NCBI RefSeq assembly: GCF_017876405.1
Contig: NZ_JAGINW010000001.1
Coordinates: 12,103,203-12,167,202, forward strand
Direction: 5' to 3'
DNA length: 64,000 bases
Source of the DNA: Kibdelosporangium banguiense
GTDB taxonomy: Bacteria > Actinomycetota > Actinomycetes > Mycobacteriales > Pseudonocardiaceae
Positions 15,871-24,465 of the stretch are shown piece after piece. The first letter of the stretch is position 1. Every line of letters starts with the position of its first letter. The translations under genes and the position numbers were made by a program. The notes under the pieces are model-generated. The model searched no databases, was not told where the DNA came from, and saw only the letters and a list, made by a program, of their open reading frames with translations.

Positions 15871-16296
15871 ATGCGCAACGATCACGTGACGCTCCGCTCA
15901 ACAGCGGTCTTCGACCTGCTTGCGCCACGCACGCCGGCCGTGCCGGTGAAGGTCGAGCTGCGCTATGACACCCGCGACCCGTACGCGGTCGTCGCGGCGT
16001 TCCGCACCGGCCGCGCAGGCTGGGTGGAGTGGGTCTTCGCGCGCGACCTGCTGGCCGACGGCCTCATCGCCGAAGCGGGTGACGGTGACGTGCGAATCCG
16101 GCCCGCCGCCGACGATCCCGAAGTCGTGGTCATCGAGCTGAGCTCCCCCTCAGGCCATGCCGTCTTCGAGGCGTCCGCCCAGGAGCTCGCCGACTTCCTG
16201 GACCGGACATACGACGTGGTCGTGCCCGGCAACGAGCACACCTGGGTCAACGTCGACGAGGCCCTCACGCACTTGATCTCCAACGACCTGACCTGA
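15871..16296 (+). CDS. SsgB-like sporulation/cell-division protein (SsgA family)
   Basis: A 141-residue acidic cytoplasmic protein of the SsgA-like family, found only in morphologically complex actinobacteria. The characteristic N-terminus HVTLRSTAVFDLLAPRTPAV and block LRYDTRDPYAVVAAF are present at the usual length. SsgB proteins help position FtsZ during sporulation septation. The ATG follows a purine-rich GGGAGAAGAAGG. It sits beside a tRNA cluster, which looks like stable chromosomal backbone just outside the element. Confidence 0.88.
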   Translation: MRNDHVTLRSTAVFDLLAPRTPAVPVKVELRYDTRDPYAVVAAFRTGRAGWVEWVFARDLLADGLIAEAGDGDVRIRPAADDPEVVVIELSSPSGHAVFEASAQELADFLDRTYDVVVPGNEHTWVNVDEALTHLISNDLT

Positions 16297-16403
16297 GCAA
16301 ACACTCGTAAACCACCCCCCTGTTCATCCCCCTTCGGGCGTCGGATAAAGTTCTCCTCGCACCACCGAGACGGGATGAAAATCCCGCGAAGCTGGGGCAA
16401 CAG

Positions 16404-16476
16404 GCGGACGTAGCGCAGCTGGTAGCGCATCACCTTGCCAAGGTGAGGGTCGCGGGTTCGAGTCCCGTCGTCCGCT
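16404..16476 (+). tRNA. tRNA-Gly (anticodon GCC)
   Basis: Acceptor GCGGACG pairs with CGTCCGC; anticodon stem TCACC/GGTGA encloses TTGCCAA; T-arm contains GGTTCGAGTCC. Confidence 0.93.
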
Positions 16477-16521
16477 CGGCGTCGGCCCCTCGGGTCGGAC
16501 TCCAGTTTTCGTCAGAGAACT

Positions 16522-16593
16522 GGCGCAGTGGCCGAGTGGCTTAGGCAAGGGCCTGCAAAGCCCTGTACGCGGGTTCGATTCCCGCCTGCGCCT
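16522..16593 (+). tRNA. tRNA-Cys (anticodon GCA)
   Basis: Acceptor GGCGCAG pairs with CTGCGCC; the anticodon loop CTGCAAA is closed by GGGC/GCCC; T-arm GGTTCGATTCC. The next tRNA starts two bases after it. Confidence 0.92.
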
Positions 16594-16594
16594 C

Positions 16595-16666
16595 GGGCGA
16601 TTAGCTCAGTGGGAGAGCGCTACCTTGACACGGTAGAGGTCACTGGTTCAATCCCAGTATCGCCCA
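16595..16666 (+). tRNA. tRNA-Val (anticodon GAC)
   Basis: Acceptor GGGCGAT pairs perfectly with ATCGCCC; anticodon stem CTACC/GGTAG around TTGACAC. Its 3' half differs from that of the tRNA-Val(CAC) at 15454 by a single base in the T-arm region. Confidence 0.93.
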
Positions 16667-16688
16667 CCAGCACATCTGTGCAGGTGAC

Positions 16689-16723
16689 AAGCCCTTTTCC
16701 TCCTCGCGAGGAAGAGGGCTTTT
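16689..16723 (+). terminator. Rho-independent terminator after the tRNA cluster
   Basis: AAGCCCTTTTCCTC pairs with GAGGAAGAGGGCTT around a short loop and is followed by TTTTG. Clear stem plus T-run downstream of the three plus-strand tRNAs. Confidence 0.8.
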
Positions 16724-16768
16724 GTTCGTTTCGGTGATCAAATGGCGATGAGATGGCGACGGCCGCCC

Positions 16769-16840
16769 GTCATACCGTCCCTGCGCTTGCCGCAAATGTC
16801 ATCCGTGCTGGTCAAGCGGCGTGGTGGTACTCATTGAGGA
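16769..16840 (-). repeat. 72-bp repeat, copy 1: 3' end of an rve-type IS
   Basis: Identical to 18473-18544. Read on the minus strand it encodes LNEYHHAA and a stop plus the following IS terminus. The two copies bracket the IS1634-like transposase, so that element inserted beside or into an older IS, or the end was duplicated. Confidence 0.85.
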
Positions 16841-18361
16841 CCCGAGTTGGGCCAATTTAGTGCGTAGCGGCTTGGGTCTTGATCGCTTCGAGGATCTGGT
16901 GGACGTCGTGGGGTAACGGGTCGGCTGCCGTGATGAGGTGGTCGCCGGCTTGGATCTGGATGGTGCGGTAGCGGCGGACGGTCTTGACGAACCTCCCGAC
17001 CAGCCGGTGGTGTCCTCGATCCAGCGGGAGACGGCCAGGGCGGCGAACACGATCGTCAGGTGTGCCTCGATCGAGTCTTTGGTGCGGTGGAAGATCGGTC
17101 GGGCGGCCAGGTCGGATTTGGCCATCCGGAAGCTCTTCTCGATCTGGAACAATTGGTGATAGGCCGCGATGGCCTTCTCAGGTGTGGGGTCGGCGATGTT
17201 GGTGACGTAGCCCTTGATCCCGGCCAGCGCGCGGGCTTTGGCCTCCAGGTCGCGGTTGACGGTCTTGGTGGCGTCGGTGAGCTTGACGAACCGGTTACGT
17301 TTGACCGCGGTCTTACCGGCCACGGCTTGCTCGGCTTTGCGGACCTGCTCGTCGATGCCCTTGAGCGTCCTGCGGGCCCGGTCGTGCTTGTACTGGTAGT
17401 ACCGCATCTGGTCTTTGCGGTTGTCTTTCGGTCCGGCCGGCCACGGCTGGATGAACACCTGCCCGTCGGTGATCTCGGTGTCCGGGTGAGCCGTGCGCCA
17501 GTCCGCGACGACGTAGGGAACGTCGGGGATGCGCATGCCGAGGATGAACGACAGGCCAGCGGCCTCGATGTCCTTCATGTTGTTCTCGGAGATCATCCCC
17601 GCGTCAGCGACGATGACCACATCGGACAGACGGTGGGCGGCCATGAACGCCTTGATCGTGGGCAGCATCGTGGTGGTCTCGGCCTTGTTGCCCTCGAACG
17701 CATTGACCATCAACGGGAACCCGGCCGCGTTGGTCAGCAGCCCGATGGTGATCTGGGGTTCCAGGCGGCGTTCCTTGGAGAACCCGGACTCGCGGAACCC
17801 GTCACCAGTATCGGTTTCGAAGTACAAAGTTGTCACGTCGTAGAGCAGCAAGCTCGCCGGTCCCAGGCCGACATGATGAGCGCACAGGGATGCCAGCCGC
17901 TCCCGCCACGCCTCGGTCGCGTATGCGGGCAGGCGCCGCTTCAGGGTTCGATAGGACACCGGCGCGATGCCGGCCTCCTCCAGGACCCGCAGCGAGTCCA
18001 GCTTGCTGGTCGGCTCGATGATCCGCGCCAGCACCAACTGCCGGAATACCTCGTCCCCCTCGGCCGCGTCGGTGAACCCGAGCCGGTCGTACGCCGCTAC
18101 CAGGGCGTCCCACAGGTGCCCCATCCGCGAGGCCGTGATCGGCAACGGGCCGCCCGCCTCCGGCGGCGCGTCCAGCCCCAGGTCGAACTCGCCCTGACCG
18201 GCCGCGAGCCGCTGACGAGCCACGGTCTTGAGCAACTCCAACTCGACCTCGTCGTGGGCCGACCCGATGTGCTCGATGTCCCGTGAGCCTTTGCGCGAGG
18301 AGTGCACGATCTGCACCGCACGCGCCCCTGAGGCGGTCTTCACGGTCCGGACGTACGCCAC
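16799..18361 (-). CDS. IS1634-family transposase, C-terminal frameshift
   Basis: A 520-residue DDE transposase of the IS1634 type: LLYDVTTLYFETD carries the first Asp, VIVADAGMISENN the second, and YHQLFQIEKSFRMAKSDL the YREK-like region with the catalytic Glu. The GTG start at 18361 gives MAYVRTVK. Near 16995 the frame breaks. The usual C-terminus (RFVKTVRRYRTIQIQAGDH to AATH) is found in another frame ending with a stop at 16857-16859, so about one base is missing in the GGTCGGGAGG stretch. The annotated frame then runs through Ser/Arg-rich nonsense into the neighbouring IS end. Probably inactive. Terminal inverted repeats are not clear. Confidence 0.8.
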   Translation of the reverse strand: MAYVRTVKTASGARAVQIVHSSRKGSRDIEHIGSAHDEVELELLKTVARQRLAAGQGEFDLGLDAPPEAGGPLPITASRMGHLWDALVAAYDRLGFTDAAEGDEVFRQLVLARIIEPTSKLDSLRVLEEAGIAPVSYRTLKRRLPAYATEAWRERLASLCAHHVGLGPASLLLYDVTTLYFETDTGDGFRESGFSKERRLEPQITIGLLTNAAGFPLMVNAFEGNKAETTTMLPTIKAFMAAHRLSDVVIVADAGMISENNMKDIEAAGLSFILGMRIPDVPYVVADWRTAHPDTEITDGQVFIQPWPAGPKDNRKDQMRYYQYKHDRARRTLKGIDEQVRKAEQAVAGKTAVKRNRFVKLTDATKTVNRDLEAKARALAGIKGYVTNIADPTPEKAIAAYHQLFQIEKSFRMAKSDLAARPIFHRTKDSIEAHLTIVFAALAVSRWIEDTTGWSGGSSRPSAATAPSRSKPATTSSRQPTRYPTTSTRSSKRSRPKPLRTKLAQLGSSMSTTTPLDQHG

Positions 18362-18472
18362 CGAGCCACCTTAGGGCCCAGAATTAGTGCACAGATTCCG
18401 CACACCCCCACCATGAACCGGCAGGTCAGCGAAGCGCACTACCGCACAGGCCAGAATCGTGGCCCAAGTCAG

Positions 18473-18544
18473 GTCATACCGTCCCTGCGCTTGCCGCAAA
18501 TGTCATCCGTGCTGGTCAAGCGGCGTGGTGGTACTCATTGAGGA
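18473..18544 (-). repeat. 72-bp repeat, copy 2
   Basis: Same sequence as 16769-16840. Here it is still joined to its own transposase remnant (18516-18910). Confidence 0.85.
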
Positions 18545-18910
18545 TGCCGCCGAGTCGTGTGCGTCGGCGGATGTCGAGACGGGTGATCTGGCCGTAGATG
18601 CGCCGATAGCCCCCGTTCGGATTCTCCTTCGCAAGGCGCAGAACCAGGATTCGGATGGATCGGATGGTGCGGGGCCAGCCGGGGCGGTTCGGTCGGGACA
18701 CCCTGGCGTGGCGTCGGCGAAGCAGGTCTCGGTGCCAGCCGCAAGATGGTGTCCGGTCGTACAAGCAGGCGGAGCTTGTGCAAGGTCTGGCGTGGTAGCC
18801 GGTAGAGAAGCGCGGCGAGAACGCCCTGTCAGTCTGGCTGAACCGTACCCTCGTGCTGCCGAGTTGCTGTTGCAGCAGTGCAATCTGATGGCGCAACACC
18901 AAGTGATCAT
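18516..18910 (-). pseudogene. Decayed rve-domain transposase with internal deletion
   Basis: Minus-strand translation gives pieces of an actinobacterial integrase-core transposase in two frames: LVLRHQIALLQQQLG, then LHKLRLLVRPDTILR in a shifted frame, then WHRDLLRRRHARVSRP and LVLRLAKENPNGGYRRIYGQ. The sequence then jumps directly to the extreme C-terminus RLGGILNEYHHAA. At least two frameshifts and loss of the catalytic core make it non-functional. Between 18911 and 19124 I see only a short unassigned plus-strand frame (IRIDTLVLLADLTDAG) ending at 19087, probably also a gene remnant. Confidence 0.75.
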
Positions 18911-19124
18911 GCCCTGCCGCTAGCGCCGGCCCGACATCAGGATCGACACCCTGGTGCTGCTCGCCGACCTCACCGACGCAGGAGCCTGCCAAGGGCCGCG
19001 AGCACTGGCCGAATGCGAACGCCACGACCTGCCCGCGTTCCGGACTACCGCCGCCAATCTCGCCACCGCACTCGGCATTCGAGGATGACGCCAGTGCGTA
19101 TGTCTGTTTTGGACAGACGCAGCG

Positions 19125-19913
19125 CTACTTCTCGATCGGCGCGGAGATGGCGCACCGGCAGCCGGTACGGGTGTCGTCGTCCGGTTCGAGCGTACGGGTC
19201 AGCTCGGTGACGATCTGCCGAAAACGGGCCGCATGCCCGCGTCGCGAATCGTGCCAGTTGTCCACGAGCATCTCCTGGTCGATCAAACCGGCGCCAAGCG
19301 TGATCACACCGGCGACACTGGCAAAACACAACCCCGCCTCGCGAGCCATCACGGCATCGGTCGTACCGGTGTGGCCAATGATATCGGCGCCCAGCAGAGC
19401 GAACATCCGTATCTCCGCGCGTGTTTCGAGGCGCGGGCCCGCCACGCCCACGTAACAGGCGTTCGGAACGATATCGATGTCGACGTTCGCGGCCGCCCTT
19501 CCCAGCTGCTCGCGCAGCACCGGGCAGTAGGGCTCGGTCATGTCGGCGAAACCGAAGTTGTCGTCGTCGAAGTAGGTGAACTGCCGGTCCTTGGTGAATT
19601 CGATGAACTGGTCGACGAGCAGCATGGTGTCCTTGGGGATCGCGAGCCGGAGCGAGGCGACCATCGCCGTGGTCAGCACCTTCCGCACGCCCGCCCTGAC
19701 CAGGGCCTCCATATTGCCCCGATAGTCGATCGCATGCGGTGCCAACGGCCGGCCCGAATGGTTGCGGGGCAGCACGATCAGCTCATGCCCGTTCAGCCTG
19801 CCCAGCGTCGCGGGCACGGTCTTGTCTCCAGTGGGGAGCTCGACACGCTCCGCCTCGTCGAGCCACTCGCTCGCGTCGACGTCCTGGCTGCCGATGATGG
19901 CCAACTGCGGCAT
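19125..19913 (-). CDS. 5'-methylthioadenosine/purine nucleoside phosphorylase family protein
   Basis: A 262-residue member of the MTAP/PNP family, which cleaves the N-glycosidic bond of MTA or purine nucleosides with phosphate. Matching blocks are LPRNHSGRPLAPHAIDYRGN (phosphate and ribose site), VLTTAMVASL, and the C-terminal IIGHTGTTDAVMARE region. The usual RHG has become RNH and the normal N/D position near the base pocket is altered, so the substrate may not be MTA. The ATG is preceded by GGAGAGG. It is divergent from the MFS gene and lies at the edge of the biosynthetic cluster, where it could remove sugar from, or recycle, a nucleoside intermediate. Confidence 0.75.
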   Translation of the reverse strand: MPQLAIIGSQDVDASEWLDEAERVELPTGDKTVPATLGRLNGHELIVLPRNHSGRPLAPHAIDYRGNMEALVRAGVRKVLTTAMVASLRLAIPKDTMLLVDQFIEFTKDRQFTYFDDDNFGFADMTEPYCPVLREQLGRAAANVDIDIVPNACYVGVAGPRLETRAEIRMFALLGADIIGHTGTTDAVMAREAGLCFASVAGVITLGAGLIDQEMLVDNWHDSRRGHAARFRQIVTELTRTLEPDDDTRTGCRCAISAPIEK

Positions 19914-20243
19914 TCGGCCTCTCCATTCTTGGTCATGCGCGCATGAGAATCAGCGCCGATCACTTGTCGGACGCATGCTGCTGAGAAATTGCACTATTTC
20001 GATGATGGTGGCGCAAATAGAATTCACTAGCCGACCACTGCCGCCGACGGAAATGCGGGCAGGTAGGTATCGCCGTGATCAGTCAATGTGTGAGGCCCCA
20101 GGTGGCAAACCGCTCTCGCTGCTATACGAGAATTGCTTGCGTTGCCGACGTTACACGCGAGTCAACTACGCGTCAAGGATGCGGTACGGTCGATTGAGGA
20201 CATACCCAGGCTGGTTCGAGCCACATATTCGATGGAGACCCCG
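19914..20243. promoter_or_regulatory. Divergent intergenic region
   Basis: A 330-base gap between the divergent phosphorylase and MFS genes. It is visibly richer in A/T than its surroundings and must contain both promoters. I could not identify specific boxes or operators. Confidence 0.45.
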
Positions 20244-21476
20244 ATGTCCTACCGCGCCCTTGTGCAAGTGGTCAGTCCAGCCTTCTTTCCGCTGGGTCTG
20301 CTCGCCAGACTGCCGTACGCGTGCTCGCCACTGGCCGCACTGATCATGGTGCAGGGGGCGACCGGCAGTTTCACTTTCGCGGGTGCCGCCGGTGCGGCCC
20401 AGTTCATCGCGATTGCCGCCGGTGGCCCGATCGTGGGCGCACTGGCCGACCGTTGCGGACACCGCCTGATCGGGGTGGTCACCTCGATCGCCAACATCCT
20501 CGCGCTAGTCGGCCTCATGGCAGCCACGCAGGCGGGCAGGACCGCCATGCTGGGGGCAGCGGTGCTGGCAGGCCTCACTCAGCCACAAGTCGGGCCGCTG
20601 GTGCGAGTACATTGGTCACATCTGTTGCACAGCCGTGGAAAGCCTGATCTCTTACCGACCGCGCTGTCGTACGAATCCGCCGCCGACGAGACGGGCTTCG
20701 TGCTCGGACCGGCCATCGTCGGGCTGCTCACGCCGATCACCACCCCGCTAGGGCCGATCGTGCCGATGCTGGCGACGATCGCGTTGCTGGCAGGCGCCAC
20801 CCTGCCGTTCTCGCTCCTGCACTCCAGTCCGCGCGGGCCGCGCCAGGCTGACACCACTGGAAAGCACACGCGGTTGCCGCGGTTGCCGCTCGCCGCGATG
20901 GTTCTCGCGATGGCCGCGATGGGCGCGATATTCGGCGCACTGCAGACCGGCGTCGCCGCGTACTCCGAAAGCACCGGGCAGCCGGCAGCCACTGGACTGA
21001 TCTACGCCGAGTTCGGCATCGGCAGCGCGCTGGCAGGTGCCGCGTGTGCCTGGCTGCCCGCACGGTTCACGCTTCGCCGGCGGTACCTGGTGTTCTCCGG
21101 ATCGTTGCTGCTCGGCACACTCACCCTGTTCGCCGGCGGAACATTGTTCTCGCTGCCTGTTTCGGTCGCGGTGGCGAGCCTGACCGTGGCGCCGTACATG
21201 ATCTGCCTGTACGCCCTGACCGAACGCATCGCGCCACCGGCCAAGGCAGCGGTCGCCATGACGATTCTCTGCGCCGGCGGCCCGCTTGGCACGGCCGCCG
21301 GCCGGGCCGCCGCAGGATGGCTGGCGGATCGGCACGGCAGCGCGGGCGCGTTCGCCGTCGCACCGATCGTCGCGGCTCTGGCGCTGATTCTGGCTGTGGC
21401 ACTGGTTTTCCTGGACCGGCGCCGTGGCGGCTGGCTGGGGATGGAGCGGGACTTGGTAGCCGGCTACACCACTTGA
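20244..21476 (+). CDS. MFS transporter
   Basis: A 410-residue integral membrane protein with about twelve hydrophobic segments and the MFS motif A-like loop GALADRCGHRLIG between TM2 and TM3. A second related loop GWLADRHGSAG lies in the C-terminal half. It fits a drug or metabolite exporter driven by the proton gradient. ATG 20244 is chosen because GGAG lies six bases before it; an in-frame ATG at 20232 is possible. Likely exports or gives self-resistance to the cluster product. Confidence 0.8.
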   Translation: MSYRALVQVVSPAFFPLGLLARLPYACSPLAALIMVQGATGSFTFAGAAGAAQFIAIAAGGPIVGALADRCGHRLIGVVTSIANILALVGLMAATQAGRTAMLGAAVLAGLTQPQVGPLVRVHWSHLLHSRGKPDLLPTALSYESAADETGFVLGPAIVGLLTPITTPLGPIVPMLATIALLAGATLPFSLLHSSPRGPRQADTTGKHTRLPRLPLAAMVLAMAAMGAIFGALQTGVAAYSESTGQPAATGLIYAEFGIGSALAGAACAWLPARFTLRRRYLVFSGSLLLGTLTLFAGGTLFSLPVSVAVASLTVAPYMICLYALTERIAPPAKAAVAMTILCAGGPLGTAAGRAAAGWLADRHGSAGAFAVAPIVAALALILAVALVFLDRRRGGWLGMERDLVAGYTT

Positions 21477-22091
21477 TGCCCGATTGTGTTCCGTTCACAG
21501 GGAATACGTTTCAGACATGGCACGTCGGCCTACGGCGAGATCTTCGCCCTGGGTGCCAGTGCGACTCACCGTTTCGGGCGCGGCCGCCGGTCCTGCATGG
21601 TTCGAACTCGACGGACTTCAGCCTCTCCTGAAATGGTGACATTTCTTCGGCCAAGACTTGGGAAAGTGCTCTCTGTTCGCTATCGTCGACAAGGGTCCGT
21701 CACTGGGGTTGTATCGAAGCTGGTTGCGAGTCAAGGGGGATTTCGCATGCTCTTCAAAAGATCAGACGTAAGCGTCAGGGAACGAACCAGGGCGCGCCCA
21801 ACCGAACCACGGTGAAGTTCAACGGTGCGACCGCCGTTCACGGCAGTCGCACCGGAAACCACCGATTCAGGTCTCGGCCAAGAACGATGTAGGCGGTCGC
21901 CGAATATCGGCAGACGCCAACCAATCCGTCCAGGCCGCTTAACCCCGTTCGCACATTGCCGGGGCATCCAAAATGAGGCTTTCGCGCGCGCTACTGCCGA
22001 CCGCCATTACCACATGATCGGGGGAACATTCGGGCGATATCCGGCACCACGGTGGACAAACTCATAAACGATCTTGATCGGAGTATGGAAG
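21477..22091. other. Gap between MFS gene and folE
   Basis: A 615-base stretch with atypical lower G/C and no recognisable gene except the small ORF at 21747. It probably contains the promoter for folE and following genes. Confidence 0.4.
21747..21815 (+). CDS. 22-residue basic micro-ORF
   Basis: MLFKRSDVSVRERTRARPTE plus PR, a highly basic peptide. It is preceded by a strong AAGGGGG at ideal distance in an otherwise empty gap before folE. It could be a leader peptide or small protein; no modifying enzyme typical of RiPPs is nearby. Confidence 0.3.
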   Translation: MLFKRSDVSVRERTRARPTEPR

Positions 22092-22625
22092 ATGACTATC
22101 GCGGAGTGGCTTGAAGAGAACGTCATCCAGGACAAGCGAGCTCTGGCCTGGTACGGCGAGCCGGAATGCGAGGACCGCATCGTTCGCGCCTACAAGGAGC
22201 TGCTGAGCGGGTACGAGATCGACGCCAGCACGATCCTCAAGACCACGGTCGACGTGCCGGGCGAGCACAACGGCGTCGTTCGGGTGCACGACATCAACTA
22301 CTTCTCGATCTGCGCGCACCATTTCCTGCCGTTCTTCGGCAAGGTGCACATCGACTATGTGCCAGGCGACCGCATTCTCGGCCTTGGGAAGTTCCCCCGG
22401 CTCGTCACCGCCTACAGCAGGCGATTCCAGATCCAAGAGCACCTGGTGAAGGAGATCGCGGAAGAGATCGTCGTGTCCGGTGGCGCGCGCGCCGTCCGGG
22501 TGACGTCGACCGGCAGGCACATGTGCATGTGCAGCCGCGGACCGTCCGACCACACCGTGATCACCGATACGACCTATGTGATGGGTGACGAGACGCTACT
22601 GGACAGGTTCGCTGCCACAAGCTGA
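22092..22625 (+). CDS. folE: GTP cyclohydrolase I
   Basis: A 177-residue GTP cyclohydrolase I, converting GTP to 7,8-dihydroneopterin triphosphate. The zinc Cys and His are in SICAHHFLPFFGKVHIDY, the GTP-site block is LGKFPRLVTAYSRRFQIQEH, and the second zinc Cys is in RHMCMCSRG. It is slightly shorter than the ~190-220 residues of housekeeping FolE and has diverged (CAHH for CEHH, GKFPR for SKLAR), which suggests a pathway-specific paralogue. GGAG eight bases upstream supports ATG 22092. It probably supplies a pterin or deazapurine-type precursor, or a pterin cofactor. Confidence 0.9.
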   Translation: MTIAEWLEENVIQDKRALAWYGEPECEDRIVRAYKELLSGYEIDASTILKTTVDVPGEHNGVVRVHDINYFSICAHHFLPFFGKVHIDYVPGDRILGLGKFPRLVTAYSRRFQIQEHLVKEIAEEIVVSGGARAVRVTSTGRHMCMCSRGPSDHTVITDTTYVMGDETLLDRFAATS

Positions 22626-22647
22626 CCAAAACCCGGATCGAGAGAGT

Positions 22648-22673
22648 GGCGATGGCGCCGTTGCGCCATCGCC
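22648..22673 (+). terminator. 11-bp GC-rich hairpin after folE
   Basis: GGCGATGGCGC pairs perfectly with GCGCCATCGCC across CGTT. A weak T-rich stretch follows, so it may separate folE from the monooxygenase transcript. Confidence 0.6.
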
Positions 22674-22717
22674 CCGGGTCTTCTGTTGTGCCGGCACGAC
22701 AAGCCGAGGAGTGAGGT

Positions 22718-23869
22718 ATGAGTTCCACAGGCCCCGTCATCACCGCTGTGCATCAGGTCCTGCCCGTGCTCAAAGACCACGCGGCGAAGACCGAACAAGA
22801 CCGCATGATCGCGCCGGAGGTCGTCGACGCGCTGACCGCGACCGGCGTGTTCGGCATGCCGATACCCGTGCGTTTCGGCGGACTCCAGTCGCCATTGGAC
22901 GAACAGGTCCACGCGCTCACCGAGATCGCCTCCGGGTGTGGCTCCGCGGCCTGGTGCACAGCCATCTACTTCACCGGCGCATGGGCGGTGAGCTTGTTCC
23001 CCGACGAGGCGGCGTCGGAGGTTTTCGACGACCCCACGACACGCACCAGCATCGTGTCCAGCCCCACCGGCACGCTGACCGACGACGGCGACCACTACAC
23101 GCTCGCCGGAACATGGCGGTTCAACTCCGGTATCCGGCATGCCGACTGGGATGTGCTCGGCGCGCAACTGGGCGAACGGCACGTCCTGGTCCTCGTACCG
23201 CGCCATGACCTGACGGTGCACGACGACTGGCACACCAGCGGCCTGCAAGGCACCGGCAGCAACAGCGTGACCGCCACGGCGTTGCGCGTGCCACGACACC
23301 GGGTCCTCCCCTACCCGGACACGAGCTGGGCACGGCTGGCGACCCACCCGAGCAACGATGAGGACTTCTACCACTACGAGCTGTACCCGTTGTTGTCCGC
23401 ACTCAACGCCGGCCCGGCCATCGGGCTCGCGCTGGCAGCGGAGAATTTCTTCAGCCAGCACGTCAACGGACGCGGAATCACCTTCACCCGCTACGGCTCG
23501 CAACGGGACGCGTCGATCACACATCGGCAACTGAGCGAAGTTCGCATGAAGATTATCGCGGCCATCGCCCTGTCCGACCGCCTCGCGACCGGGGTGCACG
23601 AGCACGCGATGCGACGCAAGGCACACAGCATCACCGAACGCGCCGAAGCCCGGGCTCTCGCCGCCTACAGCACAATGCTCGCGCGCGAGGCCGTGGACCT
23701 CGTCCAGTCGGCCTCGGGCGCATCATCGATTCGCCGCGATGTGCCGGTACAGCGCCTGACCCGGGACGCCCTGGCGATGAGCCTTCACGCCGCGCTCAAC
23801 GTGGATTCAGCGCTGGAGCTGCACGGCCGGGTTCTGCTCGATCTGCCCGCCGAGACAGCATTCCTGTAG
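22718..23869 (+). CDS. Group-D flavin-dependent monooxygenase (acyl-CoA dehydrogenase fold)
   Basis: A 383-residue protein with the fold of acyl-CoA dehydrogenases but closest in pattern to HsaA/HpaB-type hydroxylases that use reduced flavin from a partner reductase. Supporting blocks are GVFGMPIPVRFGGLQ near the N-terminus, ASGCGSAAWCTAIYF, GTWRFNSGIRHADW and GLQGTGSNSVT. The catalytic Glu of true dehydrogenases is not evident. It probably hydroxylates carbon or nitrogen of an intermediate. No flavin reductase gene is in the cluster, so a host reductase is needed. GAGGAGTGAGG lies before the ATG. Confidence 0.8.
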   Translation: MSSTGPVITAVHQVLPVLKDHAAKTEQDRMIAPEVVDALTATGVFGMPIPVRFGGLQSPLDEQVHALTEIASGCGSAAWCTAIYFTGAWAVSLFPDEAASEVFDDPTTRTSIVSSPTGTLTDDGDHYTLAGTWRFNSGIRHADWDVLGAQLGERHVLVLVPRHDLTVHDDWHTSGLQGTGSNSVTATALRVPRHRVLPYPDTSWARLATHPSNDEDFYHYELYPLLSALNAGPAIGLALAAENFFSQHVNGRGITFTRYGSQRDASITHRQLSEVRMKIIAAIALSDRLATGVHEHAMRRKAHSITERAEARALAAYSTMLAREAVDLVQSASGASSIRRDVPVQRLTRDALAMSLHAALNVDSALELHGRVLLDLPAETAFL

Positions 23870-23883
23870 GAAAGACGTCAGCG

Positions 23884-24465
23884 ATGGTACGGCTGGATTC
23901 TGACCGCATAGCGCCCCGGATCTCCTGCATCGAATGTGACAGCGAACAGGTTCGCCCGGTCGGCGGCGGGCGCTACGAATGTCAGGCATGCCGGGCAACA
24001 CGGCCCCGAGCGGTGATCATCGACCCTGCCCTGCGCTGGTGGATCGCCGCTGATGGGGAGTACTGGCACGAGACCGCGGGAATTTTCGTCCGTAACCCAG
24101 GTGGCGAGTACCTGCTGTTCCGCAGAACGAAGTTCCCGTTCGGGCTCACCGTGCCCGCAGGACACATCGAGGTCGACGAGACACCGGCCGCGGCCGCAGA
24201 GCGAGAACTAAGTGAGGAGACCGGCCTCAGCGGGCGCGCCCTCGACGGGCTCGGCGACGTCGACTTGGTCGGCGACTCGTGCCGTCGAGGGGCCGACATA
24301 CACCGCTGGCATGTGTTCATCACCGAGGTTGACGAGCACACGGACGTCGCCATCAATGACGAGGGTACCGAGCCCGTGTGGCTGACGCCGTCCTCGCTGG
24401 CCGGTGTTGAGTTGACTCCGGCGGTGACAATGCTGGTCGAGCGCTACCGACGGCACCTTGGCTGA
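23884..24465 (+). CDS. NUDIX hydrolase with N-terminal zinc ribbon
   Basis: A 193-residue protein. Residues ~15-40 hold two Cys pairs (CIEC and CQAC), a zinc ribbon, and the NUDIX box is AGHIEVDETPAAAAERELSE followed by ETG near residue 95, with all catalytic Glu present. NUDIX enzymes remove pyrophosphate from nucleoside diphosphate derivatives. Placed 14 bases after the monooxygenase and near folE, it could act on dihydroneopterin triphosphate (NudB-like) or another nucleotide intermediate; this is inference. AGGAAAG precedes the ATG. Confidence 0.85.
   Translation: MVRLDSDRIAPRISCIECDSEQVRPVGGGRYECQACRATRPRAVIIDPALRWWIAADGEYWHETAGIFVRNPGGEYLLFRRTKFPFGLTVPAGHIEVDETPAAAAERELSEETGLSGRALDGLGDVDLVGDSCRRGADIHRWHVFITEVDEHTDVAINDEGTEPVWLTPSSLAGVELTPAVTMLVERYRRHLG

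Noticed and set aside
17060..18286. Long plus-strand frame opposite the IS1634 transposase
   Set aside because: It is the antisense shadow of a recognisable transposase and has no domain of its own.
16841..18400. Terminal inverted repeats of the IS1634-like element
   Set aside because: A GCACTAA-type sequence occurs near both ends but in direct orientation, so the element ends could not be defined.
19125..24465. Known 7-deazapurine cluster (toyocamycin/tubercidin type)
   Set aside because: Only folE and generic helpers are present; the other deazapurine enzymes (CPH4 synthase, radical SAM enzyme, phosphoribosyl transfer genes) are not seen.
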